From contig JAAYUA010000020.1 of assembly GCA_012517935.1 (NCBI GenBank), forward strand, positions 1 through 33,961: 33,961 nucleotides of DNA. The letters run 5' to 3'. How positions within the stretch are numbered: the stretch's first letter is position 1; each line of letters begins with the position of its first letter. The notes under the pieces are model-generated. The model did not search any database. It was not told the DNA's origin and saw only the letters and a program-made list of their open reading frames with translations. The translations under genes and the position numbers were made by a program. Positions 7,715-16,669 of this stretch are shown here, one piece after another. Source of the stretch: Acetobacter sp. GTDB taxonomy: Bacteria > Pseudomonadota > Alphaproteobacteria > Acetobacterales > Acetobacteraceae.

Positions 7715-8860
7715 ATGGCGGAGACAATTGATGGAGCGCTTCTTGCTGCCCGGCTTATTCAGGCACCTTCCGTAACGCCAGATCCGGGAGGCGCCCAGGA
7801 GCTTCTGATTGATCTTCTGGAAACGCACGGTTTCAAAATAACGCGTCTGCCATTTGGTGAAGGCGCTGACCTGACGCCGAATTTCTTCGCGCGTTGGGGA
7901 AGTGGCTCACCGCATCTCTGTTTCGCCGGGCACACGGATGTTGTGCCGCCGGGAGCTGCCGCTGACTGGACGCACGATCCGTTCAGCGGATCGGTTGTTG
8001 ACGGAATAATTTATGGCCGAGGGGCCTGTGACATGAAGGGGGGCATTGCCGCCTTCGTCGCGGGTGCCCTGTCTTTCCTGAAAAAAAATCCGGGATTTGG
8101 TGGTTCCATCAGCCTTCTGATCACGGGTGATGAGGAAGGGCATGCGCTCTTCGGCACTGCGCGTGTTCTTGAATGGATGGCAGCGCACAATCAGATTCCT
8201 GATTTCTGCGTTGTTGGCGAACCCACCTGCCCACAGACGATGGGTGAGGTGATCAAGATCGGCCGCCGGGGAAGCTTGAATGCACGGATCAAGGTGCGTG
8301 GACGGCAGGGGCATGTTGCCTATCCCCATCGTGCTGACAATCCGGTGCATCGTCTGATTCGTCTTCTGAATGAACTGACGGCAGAACCTCTGGATGCAGG
8401 AACACGCTGGTTTGAACCTTCCGGATTGCAGGTGACTAGTGTTGATGTCGGAAATCCGGCATCCAATGTGATCCCCGCAGAAGCTTCTGCGGCCCTGAAC
8501 ATCCGTTTTAACGATCTTCACTCCGGCGCGTCGCTGGAGGGATGGATCAGAACCATCTCCAGTCGTCATGCACCGGATGCAGAGATCGAGATTTCTGTTA
8601 GCGGAGAATCTTTTCTGACGCAGCCCGGGCCAGCTGTCATGGCTCTGGCGGATGCGGTTCGGGAAATGAGCGGTGTCGAGCCGAAGCTGGATACGGGTGG
8701 CGGGACGTCAGATGCCCGCTTTATAGCGCTTTATTGTCCGGTTGCGGAATTTGGTCTGGTTGGCACCAGCATGCATCAGGTGGATGAGCATGTGCGTGTC
8801 GAGGATGTGCATATGCTGACGCGTATTTATGAGCGGATGCTGGAGAGGATGGCTGCGTGA
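7715..8860 (+). CDS. dapE: Succinyl-diaminopimelate desuccinylase
   Basis: A 381-residue M20-family dinuclear zinc hydrolase that removes succinate from N-succinyl-L,L-diaminopimelate. Metal and catalytic motifs are in order: CFAGHTDVVPPG (His ligand and catalytic Asp, about residue 70), GRGACDMKGG (bridging Asp), TGDEEG (catalytic base and metal Glu), and a late GTSMHQVDEHV (His ligand). The lid/dimerisation domain sits between about 180 and 290. It follows dapD by 10 nt and overlaps the next gene by 4 bp (GTGA), giving one operon. Confidence 0.97.
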   Translation: MAETIDGALLAARLIQAPSVTPDPGGAQELLIDLLETHGFKITRLPFGEGADLTPNFFARWGSGSPHLCFAGHTDVVPPGAAADWTHDPFSGSVVDGIIYGRGACDMKGGIAAFVAGALSFLKKNPGFGGSISLLITGDEEGHALFGTARVLEWMAAHNQIPDFCVVGEPTCPQTMGEVIKIGRRGSLNARIKVRGRQGHVAYPHRADNPVHRLIRLLNELTAEPLDAGTRWFEPSGLQVTSVDVGNPASNVIPAEASAALNIRFNDLHSGASLEGWIRTISSRHAPDAEIEISVSGESFLTQPGPAVMALADAVREMSGVEPKLDTGGGTSDARFIALYCPVAEFGLVGTSMHQVDEHVRVEDVHMLTRIYERMLERMAA

Positions 8861-9480
8861 GCGGAGAGTTCAGAGGGGCTGGAACCGGACCGAAAACTGT
8901 ATTGCGCGGCATGATGCTTCTTGCTCTTGGGCGGCGGGAGGGCATTGAGTGTTTCAGGGCAACTCCGGATGCGTTCCTGGCAGCTTTGGCCCCGGGCATT
9001 GCCCTGAATCTGGTAAGCCTTGTCATTTCCCTGATGCAGCCCGGCCGGGGTGTTGCTCTCACCCGTGTGGCGTTGTCTTTCTGTGCTCTTCTCGGCCCCC
9101 CGGTCGTCTCACATATTATGGCCCGGTTCTGGAAGCGCGAGGTGCAGTGGTTGCGTTACGCGACGGCAGCGGCCTGGTGTGAATGGGTCACGGTCCTTGT
9201 GACTGTCATAGCTCTTTTGGTGGCTGCACTGATCATGCCGTCGCTTGCGCATCAACCTGCTTTCGGCAAGGCGTTGATGGTCACGACCGAATTATATGGC
9301 GTGTGGCTGGGGTGGTTTGTCGCACGTGTCGGGTTGGGTATCGGTGCAGGTAAAGCCCTGCTTCTCTATGCGCTGACGGTTCTGTTCGTCGTTGGCTGCT
9401 ATGCTCTCGCATCTGTCGTGCCGCCGCATCATGCTTATATCATGGATCTGTTCAAACCGGTGATGTTCGGGAAATCCTGA
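8857..9480 (+). CDS. Integral membrane protein of unknown function
   Basis: A 207-residue hydrophobic protein with about five predicted membrane segments (roughly residues 40-60, 67-90, 107-130, 145-165 and 170-190) and short polar loops. The arrangement vaguely recalls Yip1-type membrane proteins, but I do not recognise it firmly. The GTG start overlaps the dapE stop by 4 bp, so it is translationally coupled to dapE, and the cysteine desulfurase gene follows after 26 nt. The operon position suggests conserved co-expression rather than a clear function. Confidence 0.8.
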   Translation: MSGEFRGAGTGPKTVLRGMMLLALGRREGIECFRATPDAFLAALAPGIALNLVSLVISLMQPGRGVALTRVALSFCALLGPPVVSHIMARFWKREVQWLRYATAAAWCEWVTVLVTVIALLVAALIMPSLAHQPAFGKALMVTTELYGVWLGWFVARVGLGIGAGKALLLYALTVLFVVGCYALASVVPPHHAYIMDLFKPVMFGKS

Positions 9481-9506
9481 ACATCCATCTGCCTTGCAGG
9501 GAAGGG

Positions 9507-10691
9507 ATGGAAGAACTTTATCTCGATCATGCCGCTACGACGCCCTGTGCGCCGGAAGTGGTGACGGCCATGATGCCGTTCTTTGCGGAGTATTACGCCA
9601 ATCCGCATAGCAGCAGCCATGTTTCCGGAGCATTGGCTGCTCAGTCAGTGGAGGACGCGCGTGCGCGGGTCGCCGGGCTGATCAAGGCTGATCCGAAAGA
9701 GATTATCTTCACGTCTGGCGCTACGGAGGCCAATAACCTCGCTATTAAAGGCGCTGCCCGTTTCAGTGCCCGGCATGGTGGAAATCGCAAGCGTGTGATC
9801 ACTCTGGCGACCGAGCATAAATGTGTTCTCGAAAGCGTTCGTGACCTTGCTGCGGAAGGATTTGAGCCGGTTATCCTGCCGGTTGATGCCAATGGATGCG
9901 TCGATCCGGAGCGTTTGAAAGCGGCTTTGGCTGAGCCCACATTGCTTGTCAGCATCATGGCGGCAAACAATGAAACCGGGGTTTTGCAGGATATCGAAGC
10001 TCTGTCAGCCTTGGTGCGTGGCGCAGGTGCGCTGATGCATTCGGACCTGGCGCAGGCTGCGGGGAAAATTCCATTCGACAGTGCGTGGATCGACCTTGGG
10101 TCCATCTCGGCTCATAAAATCTATGGACCGAAAGGTGTTGGTGCCCTTTATGTCAGGCATCGACCGCGTGCCCGGCTTGAGCCTCTCTTTTCTGGTGGAG
10201 GGCAGGAGCGGACGCTGCGTTCCGGAACGCTCGCCCCACCACTGATCGCAGGATTTGGGGTTGCGGCTGAACTGGCGCGGCAACGGCTGGCGCAAGATGA
10301 TGCATATTTGCGGTCTCTGCGTCAGGTTTTTCTGGAAACACTTGCTTCGGAAGGGGCTGACTTCAAGGTTGCGGCTCAGGGCGTTCCGTCTTTGCCGGGA
10401 CTTTTCAACCTGCGTCTGCCGGGTGCGTCAGCAGTGGAGCTTCTTTCCTGCGTTCCGGAACTGGCACTCTCGGTTGGATCTGCCTGTTCATCTTCTGATA
10501 TTGCGCCTTCCTATGTGCTGACTGCAATGGGAATGACTCGTGATGCAGCGCAGGAAAGCTTGCGTCTCTCTCCCGGACGCTATACCACCGCCGCCGATAT
10601 GGTGCGGGCAGCCCGGTTGCTGGCCCGTGCGGCCCGAAATGTGCGGGGGTCCGCTTCGGGGCATGCAACAGACACAGCAGGGGATGCCTGA
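9507..10691 (+). CDS. iscS: Cysteine desulfurase, IscS/NifS family
   Basis: A 394-residue PLP-dependent class V aminotransferase that converts cysteine to alanine and passes a persulfide to Fe-S assembly and tRNA thiolation. Landmarks: YLDHAATTP at the N terminus, [11 protein letters not shown], catalytic His104 in ATEHK, PLP lysine K204 in [10 protein letters not shown], and persulfide Cys327 in SVGSACSSS. The positions match IscS closely. The C-terminal tail differs from E. coli IscS and no iscU, iscA or hscAB is adjacent, so the scaffold must lie elsewhere. The stop shares one base with the ferredoxin start (TGATG), and mnmA follows, consistent with sulfur delivery to MnmA. Confidence 0.93.
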   Translation: MEELYLDHAATTPCAPEVVTAMMPFFAEYYANPHSSSHVSGALAAQSVEDARARVAGLIKADPKEIIFTSGATEANNLAIKGAARFSARHGGNRKRVITLATEHKCVLESVRDLAAEGFEPVILPVDANGCVDPERLKAALAEPTLLVSIMAANNETGVLQDIEALSALVRGAGALMHSDLAQAAGKIPFDSAWIDLGSISAHKIYGPKGVGALYVRHRPRARLEPLFSGGGQERTLRSGTLAPPLIAGFGVAAELARQRLAQDDAYLRSLRQVFLETLASEGADFKVAAQGVPSLPGLFNLRLPGASAVELLSCVPELALSVGSACSSSDIAPSYVLTAMGMTRDAAQESLRLSPGRYTTAADMVRAARLLARAARNVRGSASGHATDTAGDA

Positions 10692-11002
10692 TGCCGCAGA
10701 TGACGTTTATTGAGTCCGATGGAAACGAGCGCACGGTGGATGCGCCGGTTGGTCTTTCGGTTCTTGAAATTGCCCATAAGCACGGCATTGATATCGAAGG
10801 TGCTTGTGAAGGTTCTCTGGCTTGCGCCACCTGTCATGTGATCGTCGATCCCACCTGGGCTGTGGAACTGCCAGATGCGACCGAGGACGAAGAAGACATG
10901 CTCGATCTCGCTTTCGGTCTTGAGAAGACGTCCCGTCTGGGCTGTCAGATCGTGATGACGGAAGCTCTGAACGGTCTTGTTGTCCGTCTTCCGCGTCGCT
11001 GA
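10691..11002 (+). CDS. fdx: [2Fe-2S] ferredoxin, adrenodoxin type
   Basis: A 103-residue electron carrier of the Isc/adrenodoxin class. The cluster ligands are visible as C-x5-C-x2-C ([10 protein letters not shown], about residues 37-46) and a distant fourth Cys in RLGCQI. The acidic partner-binding helix ([10 protein letters not shown]) lies between them. It likely supplies electrons for Fe-S cluster assembly driven by the cysteine desulfurase with which it is translationally coupled (one-base overlap). Length and spacing are typical of the family. Confidence 0.94.
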   Translation: MPQMTFIESDGNERTVDAPVGLSVLEIAHKHGIDIEGACEGSLACATCHVIVDPTWAVELPDATEDEEDMLDLAFGLEKTSRLGCQIVMTEALNGLVVRLPRR

Positions 11003-11047
11003 GAAATCTCCGCAGGGAACGGTTTACGAGCGTTTTTCCTGTTGAAG

Positions 11048-11100
11048 ACAGGCGGCATGGATTGATCGTTACTGATCTGTCCTGCCGCCTGTGTTATTTT
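11048..11100 (+). terminator. Long-loop inverted repeat after the ferredoxin gene
   Basis: Perfect 10-bp arms ACAGGCGGCA (11048-11057) and TGCCGCCTGT (11083-11092), separated by 25 nt, are followed by GTTATTTT. They lie in the 167-bp spacer between fdx and mnmA and could be an intrinsic terminator or a leader structure for mnmA. The long loop and interrupted T-run make termination less certain. Confidence 0.5.
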
Positions 11101-11169
11101 CCGGCACAGGGCCGGATAACGGTTTTTCCAGAATAGAGGCTGCTTCCATCGCGGAGCAGAAGGGTCATA

Positions 11170-12246
11170 GTGCGTATTCTCGTTGCCATGTCGGGCGGGG
11201 TGGACAGTTCGGTTGTCGCCGCGCGCCTCGTTGAACAGGGGCATGAGGTCCTTGGAGCCACCCTTCAGCTTTATGATACGCGCGGTGAGGCGAAAAAAGG
11301 CGCTTGCTGTGCCGGTAAGGATATCCGGGATGCTTCGGATGTGGCCGAGCGTCTGGCATTTCCTCATTACGTGATTGATGCGGAAACCCGTTTCCGGGAA
11401 AGCGTGATCGACAGTTTTGCGGATTCCTGGGCACGTGGAGAAACACCTGTTCCTTGCGTCGCCTGTAATCAGGGCGTGAAGTTCACGGATCTGCTTGGAC
11501 TGGCAAAGGATGTCGGGGCGGAGGCAATGGCGACCGGCCATTATGTCCGGCGCATCGAAGGGGCCGAAGGGGTCGAACTTCATCGCCCCGTCGATCTTTC
11601 GCGTGACCAGAGCTGGTTTCTGTTCGCAACGACACTGGAGCAGCTTGAATTTCTGCGTTTCCCACTGGGAGATGCCGAGAGCAAGGACGATGTGCGGATT
11701 GACGCGGAACGCTTTGGTCTTGCAGTCGCCGACAAGCCCGACAGTCAGGATATCTGTTTCATTCCGTCGGGCTCTTATGCGGAACTGGTGGAGAAACTTC
11801 GTCCTGAAATGCAGGGCGGAGGCGAGATTGTGGACACGGCTGGCAACGTCGTGGGGCTACATGAAGGCGTTACGCGCTTCACTGTCGGACAAAGCAAGCG
11901 CCTTGGTAATGCGGCGCAAATTGATGGTGAGCGACAGATGGTCGTAGGCGTTGAGCCTGCGGCACGGCGCATTGTGATTGGTCCTCGTAGCAGTTCGGCT
12001 GTGACAAAATGTCGTCTACGCGATGTGAACTGGCTGGTGCCGGCCCCCGGGCAGGAGGGAGAGCCTCTTTCCTGTCATGTGCAGTTACGGGCGAGAGAAG
12101 AGCCGCGTGCGGCAAAGATATGGTCCACTCCGGATGGTGGCGCAGTGGTTGAGCTTGAAGAGGCAGCTTTGCCCGCCCCGGGACAGGCTTGCGTTTTCTA
12201 TCGCGGCAGCCGGGTTCTCGGGGGTGGTTTCATCACGCGGGACTGA
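11170..12246 (+). CDS. mnmA: tRNA-specific 2-thiouridylase MnmA
   Basis: A 358-residue PP-loop ATPase that makes 2-thiouridine at U34 of Lys, Glu and Gln tRNAs. The PP-loop AMSGGVDSSV is at residues 6-15; the catalytic cysteines are in PCVACNQ (about 97-103) and SQDICFIPSG (about 197). The C-terminal part is the usual beta-barrel (VQLRAREEP). The start is GTG at 11170. The upstream cysteine desulfurase is the expected sulfur donor, so the neighbourhood makes biochemical sense. A 167-bp spacer with an inverted repeat suggests it may have its own promoter. Confidence 0.96.
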   Translation: MRILVAMSGGVDSSVVAARLVEQGHEVLGATLQLYDTRGEAKKGACCAGKDIRDASDVAERLAFPHYVIDAETRFRESVIDSFADSWARGETPVPCVACNQGVKFTDLLGLAKDVGAEAMATGHYVRRIEGAEGVELHRPVDLSRDQSWFLFATTLEQLEFLRFPLGDAESKDDVRIDAERFGLAVADKPDSQDICFIPSGSYAELVEKLRPEMQGGGEIVDTAGNVVGLHEGVTRFTVGQSKRLGNAAQIDGERQMVVGVEPAARRIVIGPRSSSAVTKCRLRDVNWLVPAPGQEGEPLSCHVQLRAREEPRAAKIWSTPDGGAVVELEEAALPAPGQACVFYRGSRVLGGGFITRD

Positions 12247-12314
12247 GCATTTTCAGTCTGGTTTCCGGGGTGAGGTAGCGGCAGAATAAGCCACTCGAAC
12301 CCGGAGGCTGCCCC

Positions 12315-13472
12315 GTGAATGATTTACAGGATGAAACGCCTGAGGCCGTGATGGATGCCGCAATTGCGCGGCATGATCTTGTCGGCGCTGTTGTCTGTGT
12401 GGCGCAGGATGGACAGCAGGTCTGGCAGCGCTCAGTCGGGCTGGCTGATCGGGACAATGTGTGTCCGATGCAGGAAGATACGATTTTTCTGCTGGCATCG
12501 GTGACAAAACCAGTTGTCGCAGCCGCTGCAATGAAACTGGTCGAGCAGAATGTCCTGCATCTGGAAGACCCGGTTTCGCGCTGGCTTCCGTCATTTCGTC
12601 CGGAGTTGAGGGATGGAAGTGCCCCGGAAATAACAGTGCGGCATTTACTGACGCATATGTCCGGTCTGAGTTATCGTTTTTCAGAATCAATGCACAGCCC
12701 ATATCACGCGTTGAATGTTTCGGACGGGTTGGATCAACCGGGCTTGCCTCTTGAAGAAAATCTGTCGCGTCTGGTGCAGGTCCCCTTGCGTTTCGTGCCC
12801 GGCACACGCTGGAGATATTCACTGGCGATGGATGTTCTTGGTGGCGTGATGTCTGCAGCGACCGGGGAAAAATTGCCGAAACTTGTGGAAGACATCATTC
12901 TGTCTCCGCTGAATATGATTGATACTGGTTTTTCCGTTGTGGATCACAAGCGTCTTGCTGTGCCTTATGCCTGTGATGGCAAGGGTATTGTGAAAATTTC
13001 CGATGGAATGACGGTCGCCATGGGAGCAGAGAAAGTCATTTTTGCTCCGTCGCGTCTGGATAATTCTGCTTCATATCCCTCTGGAGGGGCCGGGATGGCA
13101 GGAACAGCAGGAGATATTCTGAGGTTTCTTGAAGCGATCCGGATGTTCGGTCGAGGCATTCTGAGCAAGGATACTGTTGCAGCCATGGTTGCTGAACAGG
13201 TGCCAGCCGGAACGCGAGGTTTATCCGCAGGGAAAGCCTTCGGCTATGGCTGGGGAATTATTTCTGATCCGGAGGCGGCCATTTCTCCTCTGTCACCAGG
13301 ATCGTTGCAGTGGGGCGGTGTCTATGGACACAACTGGTTTATTGATCCGCTTCGGAAGTTGTCCTGTGTCATTCTGACCAATACGACGCCTGAAGGCATG
13401 TCGGGACGTTTTGTGCAGGACATGCAGAAGGCAATCTGTCGATCATTTGAAGTGCGTCAGGATGAATTCTGA
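12315..13472 (+). CDS. Serine hydrolase of the beta-lactamase (class C/esterase) family
   Basis: A 385-residue protein with the penicillin-binding-protein/beta-lactamase fold. The nucleophile motif S-x-x-K is S62-V-T-K65 (in LLASVTKP). The second motif is Y-S-L in WRYSLAMD, and the usual K-T-G is replaced by a His-containing YGHNWF near residue 340, as in esterase EstB-type and other non-lactamase members. It has no signal peptide, so a cytoplasmic esterase or peptidase is more likely than drug resistance. The start is GTG at 12315 with GGAGG at 12303-12307. The natural substrate is unknown. Confidence 0.88.
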   Translation: MNDLQDETPEAVMDAAIARHDLVGAVVCVAQDGQQVWQRSVGLADRDNVCPMQEDTIFLLASVTKPVVAAAAMKLVEQNVLHLEDPVSRWLPSFRPELRDGSAPEITVRHLLTHMSGLSYRFSESMHSPYHALNVSDGLDQPGLPLEENLSRLVQVPLRFVPGTRWRYSLAMDVLGGVMSAATGEKLPKLVEDIILSPLNMIDTGFSVVDHKRLAVPYACDGKGIVKISDGMTVAMGAEKVIFAPSRLDNSASYPSGGAGMAGTAGDILRFLEAIRMFGRGILSKDTVAAMVAEQVPAGTRGLSAGKAFGYGWGIISDPEAAISPLSPGSLQWGGVYGHNWFIDPLRKLSCVILTNTTPEGMSGRFVQDMQKAICRSFEVRQDEF

Positions 13473-13523
13473 GAATATGCTTGCTCTTTCCTAAGAAAAA
13501 TAAAAACAACAGGAGAGGCTGAC

Positions 13524-14504
13524 ATGTTTGATGCGGTTGTGATCGAGAAAGAAGGTTCGGGCCAGCAGAGCGTTGCAGTGCGGGCAATGACGGATGATAT
13601 GTTGCCGGAAGGCGATGTCACTGTTCGGGTTGAGTGGTCCACACTGAATTACAAGGATGCTCTGGCATTAACAGGACGGGGAGCGATTGTCCGTCAGTTT
13701 CCCATGGTTCCCGGTGTTGATTTTGCAGGGTGTGTTGAACAGTCCAGTTGCGCCTCTTTTGCAGTGGGTGACCGGGTCCTTCTGAATGGTTGGGGGGTAG
13801 GGGAACGCCATTGGGGAGGTCTGGCCGAGAAAGCACGCGTGAAATCAGAATGGCTGACACCCGTGCCTGCTGGAATGACGACGCGTCAGACGATGGAGTT
13901 GGGAACGGCGGGTTACACGGCAATGCTGTGTGTGGAAGCCTTGCGTGAGCGGGGCGTGACTCCTGAAAGTGGTCCTGTCGTCGTGACGGGGGCAACGGGA
14001 GGTGTTGGCAGTCTTGCCGTGATGCTTCTTGCCGGGCGTGGGTATCATGTTGTGGCTGTGACGGGACGAGCTGAGGAAAGTGACTGGCTGAAAACGTTGG
14101 GGGCGGCTGAAATACTGCCGCGTGCTTCCTTGTCCCAGCCGGGGCGGCCTCTTGAAAAAGCGCGCTGGGCGGGTGCTGTTGATGTAGCCGGCGGGCAGGT
14201 TCTGGCGAATATATGCGCTTCCATGGTGTATGGCGGTGTGGTGACGGCGTGCGGACTCGCATCTTCCATGGAATTTCCGGCAACAGTCGCCCCCTTCATT
14301 CTGCGGGGTGTTTCCTTGATCGGGATCGACAGTGTGATGTGTCCGCAGGAGCGTCGGGAGAAAATGTGGACTCTTCTGGCGCAGGAAATTTCCTTCGAGA
14401 AAATAATGGTGACAGAAATTTCCCTTGATGAAGCGGTGTCCGCGGCCGCAGATCTTCTCGATGGAAAAATTTCGGGGCGGGTGCTGGTCAGGTTGCAGCG
14501 TTAG
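13524..14504 (+). CDS. acuI: NADPH-dependent acrylyl-CoA reductase-like quinone oxidoreductase (AcuI/YhdH)
   Basis: A 326-residue zinc-free medium-chain dehydrogenase/reductase. YhdH/AcuI features are WSTLNYKDALALTG (about 34-47), the FPMVPGVDFAG segment, NGWGVGERHWGG, and the Rossmann loop VTGATGGVGSLAV (about 155-167) with TGR suited to NADPH. AcuI members reduce acrylyl-CoA to propionyl-CoA and protect against electrophilic acrylyl thioesters. Exact substrate is inferred from family resemblance. ATG follows AGGAG at 13511-13515 with 8 nt spacing. Downstream is a 156-bp spacer before grxC in which I see no gene. Confidence 0.9.
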   Translation: MFDAVVIEKEGSGQQSVAVRAMTDDMLPEGDVTVRVEWSTLNYKDALALTGRGAIVRQFPMVPGVDFAGCVEQSSCASFAVGDRVLLNGWGVGERHWGGLAEKARVKSEWLTPVPAGMTTRQTMELGTAGYTAMLCVEALRERGVTPESGPVVVTGATGGVGSLAVMLLAGRGYHVVAVTGRAEESDWLKTLGAAEILPRASLSQPGRPLEKARWAGAVDVAGGQVLANICASMVYGGVVTACGLASSMEFPATVAPFILRGVSLIGIDSVMCPQERREKMWTLLAQEISFEKIMVTEISLDEAVSAAADLLDGKISGRVLVRLQR

Positions 14505-14660
14505 ACACAATGAGCCGGACGCCTTTGTCGGTTGACTGAGGCATCGAAGGATTTGTGACATATTGAATGAGAGCAAGCTGGCAGGAGACGTATGTTCTGC
14601 TAGTTTCAGTCCTGAATTCAGTAAGAGAATAGCTCTGAGTGAGGGCTGACAGGAGTATTT

Positions 14661-14927
14661 ATGGCCGGAATTGAGATTTACACCCAGCCTGGTTGCCCAT
14701 TCTGCATTCGTGCGGTGTCTTTGCTGAAACAGAAGGGCGTTTCATTCAAGGAGATCAACGCCCCTCATGGAACGCCGGAGCGTGTTGAGGCACGCACGAG
14801 GTCAGGGGGACGGACGACTGTTCCGCAGATCTTTATCGACGATAAGGCGATCGGTGGATGTGACGATCTTTTTGCGCTGGAACAGAGTGGCAAGCTCGAT
14901 TCGCTTCTTGCTACGGTGAGTGGCTGA
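14661..14927 (+). CDS. grxC: Glutaredoxin 3
   Basis: An 88-residue thioredoxin-fold protein with the dithiol active site C-P-F-C (residues 12-15), the cis-proline loop TTVPQIFID and the GGCDDLFAL glutathione-binding segment. It reduces protein and low-molecular disulfides using glutathione. The ATG at 14661 has an AGGAG about 7 nt upstream. The DUF1178 gene follows after 81 nt. In many alphaproteobacteria a nitrilase-like gene lies between these two; none is present here. Confidence 0.96.
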   Translation: MAGIEIYTQPGCPFCIRAVSLLKQKGVSFKEINAPHGTPERVEARTRSGGRTTVPQIFIDDKAIGGCDDLFALEQSGKLDSLLATVSG

Positions 14928-15008
14928 TTATCTTCACAAAACTGCGGTGACGATTCTTCCGATGTTTTTCCGGATTGTTGCAGCCTCTGTCCGGCAAGAG
15001 GGCAGAGC

Positions 15009-15482
15009 ATGATTCGATATCAGTTGAGATGTTGTTCGGATCATGAGTTCGAAGGCTGGTTCCGCGATTCCACGGCTTATGAGCAGCAGCTTTCAGCCGG
15101 TTTCCTGACGTGCCCTTATTGCGGCACCTCTCAGGTTGATCGTGCCTTGATGGCGCCAGCAGTGCATACTGTCCGGCATGACAGGAAAAAACCGGTTGAG
15201 GATAAGGTGAAGCCTCCCGGAGAGACGCCGCAGCCGTCACCGGAGGCGCTGCCGCCCGTTCCGGACGCAGCCCTGGCCCTGCTTCAGCGCCTTCGCCGCG
15301 AGGTGGAAGCGAATTGTGAGAATATGAAGGACCGCTTTGCCGATGAAGCGTTACGCATTCATCGTGGCGAGGTGCAGGAACGAGGTATTTATGGCACGGT
15401 GACGGAAGAAGATCGTGAGATGCTTGAAGAAGAAGGTGTCGAGACGATGGTGCTGCCGTGGACTCCCCTGGCGGATGGCTGA
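15009..15482 (+). CDS. DUF1178 family protein
   Basis: A 157-residue protein beginning MIRYQLRC with the DUF1178 hallmarks: HEFEGWFRDSTAYEQQ, then TCPYCGT and a conserved C-terminal DRFADEALRIHRGEV segment. The C-x-H and CPYC spacing suggests a small zinc-binding ribbon at the N terminus (inference). The middle is a Pro/Glu-rich linker. The family is uncharacterised and usually sits beside glutaredoxin 3, as here. Confidence 0.9.
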   Translation: MIRYQLRCCSDHEFEGWFRDSTAYEQQLSAGFLTCPYCGTSQVDRALMAPAVHTVRHDRKKPVEDKVKPPGETPQPSPEALPPVPDAALALLQRLRREVEANCENMKDRFADEALRIHRGEVQERGIYGTVTEEDREMLEEEGVETMVLPWTPLADG

Positions 15483-15523
15483 GTCTCTGCTGCATTGACA
15501 TTGGAATAAGAGGAGAGGCCTGA

Positions 15524-16045
15524 ATGGTATGTAGAGATATGCAGGCCAGCAGGTCATTACAGTCCTTGTTCCCTCGTTTCAAAATGGCTCCACTGATGAA
15601 ATATCTTCCTTTGTTTCTTTTTCTGGTCACGGGCCTTTTTTATACCTTGCCCGCTGAAGCAGAGGCGCCACCCGAGATCGGTTTGTGGCTGAGCGAGAAG
15701 CATGATGGCGTTTTCAGAGTGGAATATTGTGGTGACGGCGTCTTGTGCGGAACCCTGATCGGTATGCGCTATGATGAAGCTGAACCCGCCAGAGATGTGC
15801 ATGGAAGGTCAGAGTGTGGTTTGACCATGCTGACCGGATTCCGGAAAAAATCAGGAGATGAGAGATGGAACGGAAAGATCCTCGATCCTGATAGTGGAGA
15901 GGTTTACCACGCACAGATTTGGTCCCCGCGCGATGGGGAGATGAAGTTGCGAGGATATGTCGGGATCCCCCTGTTTGGAGAGACCCAGACTTGGACGCGC
16001 TATACCGGCACAATCGGAGCGCAATGTCGTCTTCCGCCTGAATAA
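15524..16045 (+). CDS. DUF2147 family secreted protein
   Basis: A 173-residue protein with a cleavable signal peptide (MKYLPLFLFLVTGLFYTLPAEAEA) followed by a DUF2147 domain: GLWLSEKHDGVFRVEYC, LCGTLIGM, WNGKILDPDSGEVY and a C-terminal LRGYVGIPLFGETQTW segment. It is probably periplasmic; the function of the family is not known. The start is ambiguous. ATG 15524 has a strong AGGAG (15511-15515) and gives a 24-residue basic extension before the signal peptide. ATG 15596 gives a normal signal peptide but has no clear ribosome site. Confidence 0.88.
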   Translation: MVCRDMQASRSLQSLFPRFKMAPLMKYLPLFLFLVTGLFYTLPAEAEAPPEIGLWLSEKHDGVFRVEYCGDGVLCGTLIGMRYDEAEPARDVHGRSECGLTMLTGFRKKSGDERWNGKILDPDSGEVYHAQIWSPRDGEMKLRGYVGIPLFGETQTWTRYTGTIGAQCRLPPE

Positions 16046-16063
16046 GTCTTTCTGCCGATGGTG

Positions 16064-16600
16064 TCAGTTTTCAGGATCAGGCATTGATTCTGTCCGTGCC
16101 ATCGCCGCAAATCTCTCGAATTCAGCAGGCAGGCGATCATAGATTGGTTTTTTGAAGCCAACCTTGCATTCGGAGAGTGCTTCGATCGGAACCCAGCGCC
16201 ATGCATCGAATTCCGCGGGTTTTTGTAGGTCCAGACGGATGGAATCGTCTTTTCCTTCAAACAGAACAGCAAACCATTTCTGTGTCTGGCCACGCCAGCG
16301 TCCACCAAGCGCTTTTCCGATAAGCTCTGGTGGAAGATCATATTTCAGCCACTCATCGCAGCTTCCCAGAATGCGAATCTGTTCCATTCCGGTCTCTTCC
16401 CGGACTTCGCGCAGAACGGCTGTTTCCGGCGTTTCGCCTTCATCCATTCCCCCCTGAGGACACTGCCAGACGCCTTCGCTCAGCGGTCCTCCGGCTCCAG
16501 GCATGTCTGTTCTGCGAGCGATGAAGACCAACCCCTGTCGATTGAAAATGACGGCTCCAACGTTGGGGCGCCAAGGCAGATCGGCAGCGGAGAGGGACAT
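16064..16600 (-). CDS. rppH: RNA pyrophosphohydrolase (Nudix)
   Basis: A 178-residue Nudix hydrolase that removes pyrophosphate from 5'-triphosphate mRNA ends and so triggers decay by RNase E. The Nudix box G-x5-E-x7-R-E-V-x-E-E-x-G is complete at residues 50-71. RppH-specific features are the RPNVGAVIFN start, WQCPQGG and the C-terminal KKPIYDRLPAEF. Neighbours envC and ctpA are the usual alphaproteobacterial context. A strong terminator lies between ctpA and this gene, so it should have its own promoter, near the 16-bp palindrome at 16629-16644. Confidence 0.95.
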   Translation of the reverse strand: MSLSAADLPWRPNVGAVIFNRQGLVFIARRTDMPGAGGPLSEGVWQCPQGGMDEGETPETAVLREVREETGMEQIRILGSCDEWLKYDLPPELIGKALGGRWRGQTQKWFAVLFEGKDDSIRLDLQKPAEFDAWRWVPIEALSECKVGFKKPIYDRLPAEFERFAAMARTESMPDPEN

Positions 16601-16628
16601 CAGGCGGATTTCCTTGGTGCGAAAGCGA

Positions 16629-16644
16629 AAACGGTTAACCGTTT
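16629..16644. promoter_or_regulatory. 16-bp perfect palindrome upstream of rppH
   Basis: AAACGGTTAACCGTTT is a perfect 16-bp palindrome lying 28 bp upstream of the rppH start and just beyond the ctpA terminator. As RNA it has no loop, so it looks like a binding site for a dimeric regulator rather than a terminator. The binding protein is not known. Confidence 0.45.
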
Positions 16645-16669
16645 CTATTGTCTATGCGGATGCATGAGG

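Noticed and set aside
12315-13472. Antibiotic-resistance beta-lactamase
   Set aside because: SxxK is present but there is no signal peptide and the KTG box is replaced by a His-containing motif, pointing to an esterase or peptidase-type member.
14611-14624. CTGAATTCAG palindrome in the acuI-grxC spacer
   Set aside because: Only 10 bp and centred on a common hexamer; no promoter alignment to support an operator.
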